Positions 57,801-64,000 of a stretch of DNA of 64,000 nucleotides are shown here, in pieces (the stretch's first letter is position 1; each line of letters opens with the position of its first letter). The translations under genes and the position numbers were made by a program. Origin of the DNA: Celeribacter halophilus (lineage in GTDB: Bacteria > Pseudomonadota > Alphaproteobacteria > Rhodobacterales > Rhodobacteraceae); assembly GCF_900114135.1 (NCBI RefSeq), contig NZ_FORY01000016.1:1-64000 (forward strand), in the 5' to 3' direction. Under the pieces are notes generated by a model. That model did not search any database and was not told the DNA's origin. It saw only the letters and a program-made list of their open reading frames with translations.

Positions 57801-58289
57801 TTCTCCGATTACGTCACCCGCCACGAACAATACGGGCCGGTGCGCACGCTGCCAACGAAGAACTTCTTCTACGGCATGGAAGAAGGCGAGGAAATCTCCG
57901 CCTCCATCGACTCTGGTGTGACGCTGGAAATCCGGTGTCAGGCAGTGTCCGATCCCAATGAACTGGGCGAGGTTAAAGTGTTCTTCGAATTGAACGGCCA
58001 GCCACGCACCGTGCGCGTGAAAGACCGCTCTGCAGCCTCCTCTGTGGTGGCCAATGCCAAGGCCGAGTTGGGCAACCCGAAACATGTCGGCGCACCGATG
58101 CCGGGCGTTGTCGCCACGGTTGCGGTGGTTGCCGGACAGGCGGTGAAGAAAGGCGACGTGCTTTTGACCATCGAGGCGATGAAGATGGAAACCTCCATCA
58201 CCGCCGACCACGATGGCACGGTGAAAGCCGCCCATGTTGCCCCCGGCTCACAGATCGACGCGAAGGATTTGCTGATCGAGTTCGAATAA
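54846..58289 (+). CDS. pyc: Pyruvate carboxylase
   Basis: A 1147-aa biotin enzyme making oxaloacetate from pyruvate and bicarbonate, the main anaplerotic step. Domains in order: biotin carboxylase (residues 1-450, with VLIANRGEIAIRVMRA and KASWGGGGRGMR), carboxyltransferase (about 450-820, TTMRDGHQSLLATRMR with the metal-binding Asp), the pyruvate-carboxylase C-terminal domain, and biotin carboxyl carrier (1075-1147) with biotinylated Lys1113 in EAMKMETS. GAGGGG precedes the ATG. It is monocistronic with its own terminator. A long antisense reading frame across it is a codon-bias artefact. Confidence 0.98.
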   Translation: MAEFQKVLIANRGEIAIRVMRAANELGKRTVAIYAEEDKLSLHRFKADEAYKIGEGMGPVAAYLSIEEIIRVAKLSGADAIHPGYGLLSENPDFVDACVEAGITFIGPKAKTMRELGDKASARKVAIEAGVPVIPATEVLGDDFDQIRAEAEKIGFPLMLKASWGGGGRGMRPIENVEELEEKVKEGRREAEAAFGNGEGYLEKMIIKARHVEVQILGDSHGNIYHLYERDCSVQRRNQKVVERAPAPFLSPAQREELCALGKRICEHVHYECAGTVEFLMDMETGRFYFIEVNPRVQVEHTVTEEVTGIDIVRAQILIAEGKSLTEATGVASQYDVKLDGHALQTRVTTEDPTNNFIPDYGRITTYRSATGMGIRLDGGTAYSGAVITRYYDSLLTKVTAWARTPEAAIARMDRALREFRIRGVSTNIAFVENLLKHPVFLSNEYTTKFIDTTPELFDFKPRRDRATKLLTYLADITVNGHPETLGRAKPAADARTPVAPRTSAQTPPAGTRQLLEEKGAQAVADWMRSQKQLLITDTTMRDGHQSLLATRMRSIDMVNAAPAYAANLSGLFSVECWGGATFDVAYRFLQECPWQRLRDIRERMPNIMTQMLLRASNGVGYTNYPDNVVQEFVRQAAETGVDVFRVFDSLNWVENMRVAMDAVIDSGKVCEGTICYTGDLLDPTRPKYTLDYYVKMAKELEAAGAHVLGLKDMAGLLKPTQAGMLVKALKEEVGLPIHFHTHDTSGAAIATVLAAAEAGVDAVDAAMDALSGNTSQPTLGSIVEALRFHERNTGLDIGAIREMSNYWEAVRGQYAAFEASLQAPASEVYLHEMPGGQFTNLKAQARSLGLEERWHEVAQAYADVNMMFGDIVKVTPSSKVVGDMALMMVSQGLTRDEVEDPKHDVAFPDSVVDMMRGNLGQPPGGFPEKIVKKVLGKEKPNLERPGLHLPPADFAALRAELAEKFPDEDFDDEDFNGYLMYPKVFSDYVTRHEQYGPVRTLPTKNFFYGMEEGEEISASIDSGVTLEIRCQAVSDPNELGEVKVFFELNGQPRTVRVKDRSAASSVVANAKAELGNPKHVGAPMPGVVATVAVVAGQAVKKGDVLLTIEAMKMETSITADHDGTVKAAHVAPGSQIDAKDLLIEFE

Positions 58290-58324
58290 CGCCTCCCGCG
58301 CTGCATCGAGGCATACAGAACAGG

Positions 58325-58353
58325 AAAGCCCCGCCGGTCAGCGGGGCTTTTTT
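58325..58353 (+). terminator. Intrinsic terminator of pyc
   Basis: AAAGCCCCGC pairs with GCGGGGCTTT around a six-base loop and is followed by TTT, 36 bp after the pyc stop. Confidence 0.9.
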
Positions 58354-58375
58354 ACAGGCAAAATCAAATCTGTAA

Positions 58376-59545
58376 CTATGCGTTTGCGGCCTTCTTGCGC
58401 GTCAGAACCAAAGAGGTCAGCCCGCCGAACAGCAGCGCCCAGACCGGCGCTCCTATGCTCATAAAGCTGATCCCCGACACCGTTGTCATAAAGGTCACAA
58501 GAGCCGCTTCGCGTTGGTCCACCTCTTTGAGCGCAGCACTCAGGCTGCCCGCAACCGTGTTCAAAAGCGCCAGCCCCGCCACCGTGACCACAAGCGCCTT
58601 CGGTGCAATCAGAAAGAGGCTGATCACTGCCGCGCCCATAAGCCCCACGATGCAATAGATCACCCCTGTAACCATCGCCGCCTTCCAACGCGTTGCGGGG
58701 TTATCATCCGCTTCCGGCCCCGCACAGATCGCCGCCGTAATCGCAGCAAGGTTAAAGGCATAGCCGCCAAACGGCGCGAGGAGCAGGGTCGCAAGCCCCG
58801 TCACCGTGATCGCGGAGGACACTGGCGGCTGATAACCCGCCGCTTTCAGCGTCACGACACCGGGCATGTTCTGCGAAGACATGGTGACGATATAGAGCGG
58901 CAGGGCGATGCCGATCAGGGCGGAAAGCGAAAAGACGGGCATGGTAAACACCGGTTGCGCGAGCGACAGATCAAAACTCTCCCCCGTCGCAAACGCCCCC
59001 ATCAGCGCGCAAAACACAATGCCCGCCAGCAGAACGGAGGGAATGGCAAACCGTGCAAAGAAACGCCGCCCCAGAAGATAGGTCACACACATCACCGCCA
59101 CCAACGGCAGGCTGTCTTCCATCGAGGCGAAAATTCCGAGACCGAAGCGGAACAGGATGCCCGCCAGCATCGCACTGCCGATGGCGTCGGGGATGAAACG
59201 GGAGATCTTCTCGAACCATCCGGACAGCCCCGTCAGTGTCAGCAAAAGACCACAAAAAACAAAGGCTCCAATGGCTTCGCCCATGGGCACGCCTTGCAGA
59301 CTGATCACCAAAAGCGCCGCCCCCGGCGTGGACCATGCGGTGAGAATCGGCATCTTGTAGCGCAGGGTCAGAACGAGTGTCGAAAGCCCCATGCCCAGCC
59401 CCAGCACCAGCATCCAGCTGTTGGCCTCGGCCTGTGTCGCACCCAACGTGTCGATGGCCTGAAACACAATCGCGGCGCTGCTGGTATAGGCCAGAAGCAC
59501 GGCGATGGCGCCGGAGACGATGTGGGAAAGTTTCAGTCCTGACAT
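58376..59545 (-). CDS. benE: BenE-family (benzoate/H+ symporter) transporter
   Basis: A 389-aa membrane protein with about 11-12 spans. The N-terminus LSHIVSGAIAVLLAYTSSAAIVFQA and the conserved TAWSTPGAALL and SSQNMPGVVTLKAAGYQPP are BenE signatures. Start MSGLKLSHIV at 59545 is chosen over a 107-residue non-homologous extension. It is divergent from an XRE-cupin regulator, as E. coli ydcO is next to ydcN (sutR). The transported compound may be benzoate or another weak acid. Confidence 0.87.
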   Translation of the reverse strand: MSGLKLSHIVSGAIAVLLAYTSSAAIVFQAIDTLGATQAEANSWMLVLGLGMGLSTLVLTLRYKMPILTAWSTPGAALLVISLQGVPMGEAIGAFVFCGLLLTLTGLSGWFEKISRFIPDAIGSAMLAGILFRFGLGIFASMEDSLPLVAVMCVTYLLGRRFFARFAIPSVLLAGIVFCALMGAFATGESFDLSLAQPVFTMPVFSLSALIGIALPLYIVTMSSQNMPGVVTLKAAGYQPPVSSAITVTGLATLLLAPFGGYAFNLAAITAAICAGPEADDNPATRWKAAMVTGVIYCIVGLMGAAVISLFLIAPKALVVTVAGLALLNTVAGSLSAALKEVDQREAALVTFMTTVSGISFMSIGAPVWALLFGGLTSLVLTRKKAANA

Positions 59546-59628
59546 GATCTCTCCATGTGTCTGCACCCTGTCTGCTTTGTGCCGGACAAGTGTCGGCGCG
59601 GGGAGGGCTTGGCGTGCGGCCATCCGTG

Positions 59629-59673
59629 CGCTATAACGCCCGCGACCGCTATAGCGCGCGGACGCTATAACGC
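59629..59673. promoter_or_regulatory. Three repeats of CGCTATARCGC between benE and the XRE-cupin gene
   Basis: CGCTATAACGC (59629-59639), CGCTATAGCGC (59647-59657, a perfect palindrome) and CGCTATAACGC (59663-59673) occur at 18- and 16-bp spacing. This fits a cooperative operator for the divergent regulator, controlling both genes. Confidence 0.75.
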
Positions 59674-59702
59674 ACAAGCGCAATTTGCGATCAGGGTGAG
59701 CG

Positions 59703-60236
59703 ATGGAATCGGAAACTCCGAAAATCAATCTCAAGACCATTCGCGCCGAAGCCGGACTGAGCCTCGCACAGGCGGCAGAGCGCACAGGGGTGAGCAAGGC
59801 CATGCTGGGCCAGATCGAACGCGGGGAATCCTCGCCGACGCTCATCACCCTGTGGAAACTGGCCAAGGGGTTTCACCTGCCGCTCACCGCGTTTCTCGAT
59901 AGCACAGCATCCAGGCCCCCTGCTCCGGTGAGCTTTCCCGAAAGCATCGGGTTTCGCACGCTGTTCCCCTATGATCCCGCGCTCGGCTCCGAGAGTTTTC
60001 TGATCACGCTCAACCCCGGCCAGACCCATGTCTCCCACCCCCATGACGCAGGCGTGGTGGAAGATATTTTCGTCACCGAAGGCACGCTGGAACTCCAGAC
60101 CGACGGACCGTGGACCCGCATCCCTGCGGGCGAGGCGATCCGGTTCAAGGCGGACCAACCACACAGCTACCGCAATCTGGCCGACGCACCGACGCGGTTC
60201 CATAACACGATGTACTATCCGCGCAGCTTGGGCTGA
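59703..60236 (+). CDS. XRE-family transcriptional regulator with cupin domain
   Basis: A 177-aa protein. The N-terminal HTH (TIRAEAGLSLAQAAERTGVSKAMLGQIERGESSPTLITLWKLA) is followed by a C-terminal cupin sensor (ESFLITLNPGQTHVSHPHDAGVVEDIFVTEGTLEL, and IPAGEAIRFKADQPHSYRN). This HTH-cupin architecture, divergent from a transporter gene, is the local-regulator pattern of SutR-type proteins. The repeated sites between the genes are the probable targets. Confidence 0.9.
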   Translation: MESETPKINLKTIRAEAGLSLAQAAERTGVSKAMLGQIERGESSPTLITLWKLAKGFHLPLTAFLDSTASRPPAPVSFPESIGFRTLFPYDPALGSESFLITLNPGQTHVSHPHDAGVVEDIFVTEGTLELQTDGPWTRIPAGEAIRFKADQPHSYRNLADAPTRFHNTMYYPRSLG

Positions 60237-60404
60237 ACCGCCCACACGCGGCGCACACCACATCACGCAGGCAAAAACCTCTGCGCCGAACGCGCCGAAA
60301 ACCCGCGCCATCAGATAGTGATTTCCGAATGTGTTTCCACTACACATCTCCTCAGGTCTGTCCGCACACAAGGGCCTCCACCTCTCAACAACAAGATGGA
60401 TACC

Positions 60405-60791
60405 ATGACACTCACATTGACAGCCCTCTATGCCGGTCTCGCCGGTCTGCTTTATCTTTTCCTCTCGCTTCACGTCATCAAGCAACGTTTCAACGCCAAA
60501 CAAAGCCTCGGAGACGGCGGCGACGAGACTCTCAACCGTCGCATCCGCGCGCATGGCAATTTCAACGAATATGCGCCGATCACGCTGATCCTGATTGCAG
60601 CACTCGAATCACAAGGGGCCGCAGCCCTGACCGTCCACCTCGCAGGCGTGACACTTTTGGTCTCCCGCGCGCTTCATGCCTATGGAATGCAAGGGGATGG
60701 CAAGGAATGGGGCCGCAAATACGGCATTATCTCTACATTCGTGCTGCTTTTGCTCCTGTCTCTGGCCAATATCGGACTGGCGCTGAGCTAG
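60405..60791 (+). CDS. MAPEG-family membrane protein
   Basis: A 128-aa inner-membrane protein with four spans. The MAPEG-type RIRAHGNFNEYAPITLILIAALES and the C-terminal SRALHAYGMQG segment are recognisable. Members are glutathione- or eicosanoid-linked enzymes; bacterial roles are mostly unknown. The start is uncertain: ATG at 60396 or 60405, with GGA as the only Shine-Dalgarno-like sequence. Confidence 0.8.
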   Translation: MTLTLTALYAGLAGLLYLFLSLHVIKQRFNAKQSLGDGGDETLNRRIRAHGNFNEYAPITLILIAALESQGAAALTVHLAGVTLLVSRALHAYGMQGDGKEWGRKYGIISTFVLLLLLSLANIGLALS

Positions 60792-60906
60792 GGAAAGAGA
60801 GGTGCTCGCTCCCTTCTCGGACGAAAGTGTGAAAAAAATGCGCCAAATCCAATTTTCCTCTTGCAGGTCGCGGCGGTATTTCCTATTTCACGCCTCACCC
60901 AAGGAA

Positions 60907-60981
60907 GCGGGCGTAGCTCAGGGGTAGAGCATAACCTTGCCAAGGTTAGGGTCGGGCGTTCGAATCGCCTCGCCCGCTCCA
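60907..60981 (+). tRNA. tRNA-Gly (anticodon GCC), copy 1
   Basis: Complete cloverleaf: acceptor GCGGGCG/CGCCCGC, anticodon arm TAACC-TTGCCAA-GGTTA with GCC, TTCGAATC T-loop, encoded CCA end. It is identical over its full 75 bases to a second copy 172 bp downstream. Confidence 0.97.
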
Positions 60982-61078
60982 ATTTCCTCCCAGCCGCAAG
61001 GCAAAGAGGATCGGGTATATACCTCACGATCGGCACCCACCGATCACGTAACCGAGCCGACGGACAGGCTGGACGCGA

Positions 61079-61153
61079 GCGGGCGTAGCTCAGGGGTAGA
61101 GCATAACCTTGCCAAGGTTAGGGTCGGGCGTTCGAATCGCCTCGCCCGCTCCA
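61079..61153 (+). tRNA. tRNA-Gly (anticodon GCC), copy 2
   Basis: Same sequence as the copy at 60907-60981, including the encoded CCA, and followed by the same ATTTCCT. The 97-bp spacer (60982-61078) shows no other gene; the two are probably co-transcribed. The 236 bp from here to hisB contain no supported gene. Confidence 0.97.
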
Positions 61154-61389
61154 ATTTCCTTCCGGATATCGAAATATGTCGACATTTCCGGCCAAGGCTT
61201 GCGGATCAAGTCTGGCGGATTGGCGGTTGCCCCCCCCCTTCGCTTGCCTGCCCAACAGAGCGAGACCGCGCCAGATCAGCCTCACAGCTCGGCACCGCCA
61301 GCCTCACAAACAGACGATAGACAGTCTGCCCATTGGCAAATCCCCCTACCCGCGCGTATAAGCAGCGTGACGAAAAAAGGGATAGCCCC

Positions 61390-61977
61390 ATGCGCAAGGC
61401 AAGCATCACCCGCAACACGGCGGAAACCCAGATCACGGTCGACATCAACCTCGACGGGACCGGCAGCTATGACAACCAGACGGGCGTGGGATTTTTCGAC
61501 CACATGCTCGACCAGTTGTCGCGCCACTCCCTGATCGACATGACCATCCGCGCCAAGGGCGACACCCATATTGACGACCACCACACGGTCGAAGACACCG
61601 GCATTGCGCTCGGTCAGGCTCTGGCCCAAGCGGTTGGCGACAAAAAGGGCATCTACCGCTACGGGCACTTTGCGCTTGCGATGGATGACACTCAGATCTC
61701 CACCGCACTCGATCTGTCGGCGCGCCCCTTCCTCGTGTGGAACGTGGAGTTCCCGACCGCCAAGATCGGCACATTCGACACCGAACTGGTGCGCGAGTTT
61801 TTTCAGGCACTTTCCACCCACGGCGGCATCACGCTGCATGTGGACAAGGTGCATGGTATCAACTCCCACCACATCGCCGAGGCGGCGTTCAAATCCGTGG
61901 CGCGTGCGCTGCGGATGGCGCTTGAGATCGACCCGCGCATGGCCGACAGCCTGCCGTCCACGAAGGGGGCGCTCTGA
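61390..61977 (+). CDS. hisB: Imidazoleglycerol-phosphate dehydratase HisB
   Basis: A 195-aa manganese enzyme of histidine synthesis. The metal-binding His-rich motifs are [16 protein letters not shown] and [11 protein letters not shown], with the second repeat [14 protein letters not shown]. Start MRKASITRN is at 61390. It is the single-domain form, without the N-terminal phosphatase of E. coli HisB. hisH follows 30 bp downstream. Confidence 0.96.
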   Translation: MRKASITRNTAETQITVDINLDGTGSYDNQTGVGFFDHMLDQLSRHSLIDMTIRAKGDTHIDDHHTVEDTGIALGQALAQAVGDKKGIYRYGHFALAMDDTQISTALDLSARPFLVWNVEFPTAKIGTFDTELVREFFQALSTHGGITLHVDKVHGINSHHIAEAAFKSVARALRMALEIDPRMADSLPSTKGAL

Positions 61978-62007
61978 GCCCCTCTCATGATCCAGAAGAG
62001 ATAAGAC

Positions 62008-62646
62008 ATGCTCACAGCACTCGTCGATTACAACAGCGGCAATCTGCACTCCGCCCACAAAGCCTTTGAACGCATGGCGCGCGAGACCGGTGCCGGCACC
62101 ATCGTGGTCACCTCCGAACCGGATGTGGTGGCAAAAGCGGACCGGATCGTCCTGCCCGGCGACGGGGCATTTCCCGCCTGCAAGAAACAGCTTTTCGATT
62201 ACACTGGCCTGTTCGAGGCGATTTCCGAAGCGGTCATCACCAACGGACGCCCTTTCATGGGCATCTGTATCGGGATGCAGATGATGGCCACCCGTGGCCT
62301 CGAATATGAAGACACCGCCGGTTTCGACTGGATCGGTGGCGAGGTGGTGAAGATCACCCCGTCCGATCCGGCGCTGAAAGTGCCGCATATGGGCTGGAAT
62401 AACTTGCACATATCGAACCCCCATCCGGTTCTGGACGGGGTTTCTGAGGGCGATCATGCCTATTTCGTACATTCCTACCATTTCAAGGCCACCGATCCGG
62501 CGCATCGCATTGCGCATGTGGATTATGGCGAGGAAGTCACCGCCATCGTCGCCCGCGACACCATGATCGGCTGCCAGTTCCATCCGGAGAAAAGCCAGCG
62601 GGCGGGTCTCAGGATCGTGTCGAATTTCCTGGGCTGGAAGCCGTAG
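62008..62646 (+). CDS. hisH: Imidazole glycerol phosphate synthase glutaminase subunit HisH
   Basis: A 212-aa glutaminase that feeds ammonia to HisF. The oxyanion/nucleophile motif is FMGICIGMQMMA, with the catalytic Cys, and the His-Glu pair is in GCQFHPEKSQRAG. The start is the ATG at 62008. It is the second gene of the hisB-hisH unit, with a terminator 32 bp after the stop. Confidence 0.96.
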   Translation: MLTALVDYNSGNLHSAHKAFERMARETGAGTIVVTSEPDVVAKADRIVLPGDGAFPACKKQLFDYTGLFEAISEAVITNGRPFMGICIGMQMMATRGLEYEDTAGFDWIGGEVVKITPSDPALKVPHMGWNNLHISNPHPVLDGVSEGDHAYFVHSYHFKATDPAHRIAHVDYGEEVTAIVARDTMIGCQFHPEKSQRAGLRIVSNFLGWKP

Positions 62647-62677
62647 GATTTCGAGTATTTTTACCATCAGAAAGCAA

Positions 62678-62700
62678 AAGGGGCCCGTTTGAGGCCCCTT
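62678..62700. terminator. Bidirectional terminator between hisH and the DUF2147 gene
   Basis: AAGGGGCC pairs with GGCCCCTT around a 7-base loop. CTTC follows on the plus strand (hisH) and TTGCTTTC on the minus strand (DUF2147), so either convergent transcript may end here. Confidence 0.8.
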
Positions 62701-62730
62701 CTTCATATCAGCTTCACATCAACGGTGCGT

Positions 62731-63117
62731 CTACTGCACCCGTGACCACGTCTGCCCTTTACAGATCGGCCCGACGCAGCCTTTGACCTTCAGGGTATTG
62801 CCCGACAGTGTCATTTTAGAATTGAAAATCTTGCCCGTTGAGGGCTGCCAGATCTTGCCGTTTTTATAAGAGCCACCACCGGCGGCGGACATGTCCCAGA
62901 CAATCGGCTTGCCGATATTCTCAGAAGCAATCGGGCCGCTGGCGTCGAAAGCCTTGGCGATAACACCACAGATATGTTCACCGCACGGGGCGATTTTCAC
63001 ATGGGCGTAGTGCCCGTCATCCACTTGTGTCTTCCAGACACCCTCCACCGGATCAGCGGCCAGAGCGGGGCCGGCCAGTCCGAGAGCCGCCACAGCGGCC
63101 AAAGCGAAATGTTTCAT
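62731..63117 (-). CDS. DUF2147 periplasmic protein
   Basis: A 128-aa protein with signal peptide ALAAVAALGLAGPALAA. The DUF2147 pattern is clear: VEGVWKTQVDDGHYAHVKIAPCGEHICGVI and the C-terminal LSGNTLKVKGCVGPICKGQTWSRVQ, with two cysteine pairs. GGGAGG is seven bases upstream of the ATG. It is inverted within the his genes, between hisH and hisA. Function is unknown. Confidence 0.9.
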   Translation of the reverse strand: MKHFALAAVAALGLAGPALAADPVEGVWKTQVDDGHYAHVKIAPCGEHICGVIAKAFDASGPIASENIGKPIVWDMSAAGGGSYKNGKIWQPSTGKIFNSKMTLSGNTLKVKGCVGPICKGQTWSRVQ

Positions 63118-63271
63118 ACTATATCCTCCCTGATACGCCTCTACCCTGAGCGGGATCGGCGTATTGAGGCAAGATTAACGCAGCGGCACATCGCGCTCAA
63201 AGCGGGTTTTGCATTTCCGGCGCAATCATGCCAAAGGAGGCGCGACAGTTTTACGACAGGAGCCCCGCGCC

Positions 63272-63994
63272 ATGATCCTCTATCCCGCCATCGATTTGAA
63301 AGACGGCAATGCCGTGCGCCTCTACAAAGGCGAGATGGAACAGGCGACCGTGTTCAACGAAAACCCCGCCGCGCAGGCGCTGGAGTTTGTCGAAGCGGGC
63401 TGTGAGTGGCTGCACCTTGTTGATCTGAACGGCGCTTTCGCGGGCGAGCCGGTCAACGCCGCCCCTGTCGAAGAGATTCTCAAACAATGCAAAGTCCCCG
63501 CCCAGTTGGGCGGCGGCATCCGTGACATGGCGACCATCGAGATGTGGCTTTCCAAAGGGCTGGAACGCGTGATCCTTGGCACTGTCGCGGTGGAAAACCC
63601 CGATCTGGTGCGCGAAGCCGCCCGCGCCTTCCCCGGTCATGTGGCTGTGGGCATTGACGCGCGCAAAGGCATGGTTGCCACCAAGGGCTGGGCCGAAGAG
63701 ACCAATGTGACCGCCACCGATCTTGCGAAAAGTTTCGAGGATGCGGGTGTGTCGGCCATCATCTACACTGACATCAACCGCGACGGCGCGATGCAGGGGC
63801 CGAATATCGAGGAAACCGCCGCGCTGGCGCGGGCCGTGTCGATCCCCGTGATCGCCTCCGGCGGCGTGTCGTCTCTCGACGATTTGCGCAATCTCAAAGC
63901 CTGCGGTGCGCCGCTCAACGGGGCCATTTCGGGCCGTGCGCTCTATGACGGGGCGATTGATCTCAAAGAGGCACTAGCCGTTTTGAAGGCATGA
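63272..63994 (+). CDS. hisA: Phosphoribosylformimino-AICAR phosphate isomerase HisA
   Basis: A 240-aa (beta/alpha)8-barrel isomerase of histidine synthesis. Motifs: [20 protein letters not shown] with the catalytic Asp at the N-terminus, [11 protein letters not shown], and [14 protein letters not shown] with the second Asp. AGGAG is 9-10 bases upstream of 63272, favoured over a frame 21 residues longer. hisF is expected past the right edge. Confidence 0.96.
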   Translation: MILYPAIDLKDGNAVRLYKGEMEQATVFNENPAAQALEFVEAGCEWLHLVDLNGAFAGEPVNAAPVEEILKQCKVPAQLGGGIRDMATIEMWLSKGLERVILGTVAVENPDLVREAARAFPGHVAVGIDARKGMVATKGWAEETNVTATDLAKSFEDAGVSAIIYTDINRDGAMQGPNIEETAALARAVSIPVIASGGVSSLDDLRNLKACGAPLNGAISGRALYDGAIDLKEALAVLKA

Positions 63995-64000
63995 AAAAGG

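Noticed and set aside
60907-61153. Twin tRNA-Gly as an att site of an integrated element
   Set aside because: No integrase, phage or plasmid gene lies nearby, and the copies are complete functional tRNAs rather than a gene plus a 3' fragment.

Overview
The window is a high-GC chromosomal segment of an alphaproteobacterium, most likely Rhodobacterales (roseobacter type). Three things point there: the ftsW-murG-murC-murB-ddl-ftsQ-ftsA-ftsZ-lpxC block carrying DUF2484 genes, GTTC-N7-GTTC as the apparent LexA box, and a DUF1127 gene followed by CCUCCUCCC-loop ('cuckoo'/CcsR-type) small RNAs. Genus and species cannot be fixed from the sequence alone.

Layout. 1-2.7 kb is a lower-GC accessory patch: the end of an IS66-family element, a tiny membrane-peptide ORF, and an orphan TniQ/TnsD-like protein, closing with a long perfect inverted repeat. 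2.7-18.8 kb is almost all minus strand: recN, bamD, lpxC and the division/cell-wall genes, interrupted by an amino-acid permease and two DUF2484 genes. 19-30 kb is housekeeping: lactate dehydrogenase, purU, ferredoxin, DegP with HflKC, glutathione reductase, rpiA. 30-36 kb is a catabolic cluster (FAH-family hydrolase, nitroreductase, TRAP transporter, intradiol dioxygenase, divergent YciI) with palindromes in its divergent promoter region. 36-41 kb is a complete peptide/opine-type ABC importer, then a second Do-like protease, a TonB-dependent receptor, a BCCT osmolyte transporter with a universal stress protein, and the Mrp Fe-S carrier.

48.8-49.4 kb holds the most striking element: a DUF1127 gene followed within 10 bases by eight hairpins, each with a CCTCCTCCCT loop. 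By spacing they form four two-hairpin RNAs ending in an intrinsic terminator. This is the arrangement known for CcaF1/CcsR1-4 in Rhodobacter sphaeroides, where the RNAs act in stress responses and the loops resemble an anti-Shine-Dalgarno sequence.

49.6-64 kb holds uvrD with a LexA box, a MarR/MFS efflux pair, pyruvate carboxylase with TTTGCA-type half-sites upstream, a BenE/XRE-cupin divergent pair with three repeated operator-like sites, twin tRNA-Gly(GCC) genes, and hisB-hisH-hisA with an inverted DUF2147 gene inside.

Functional assignments come from recognisable motifs and gene order read by eye; no database search was run.
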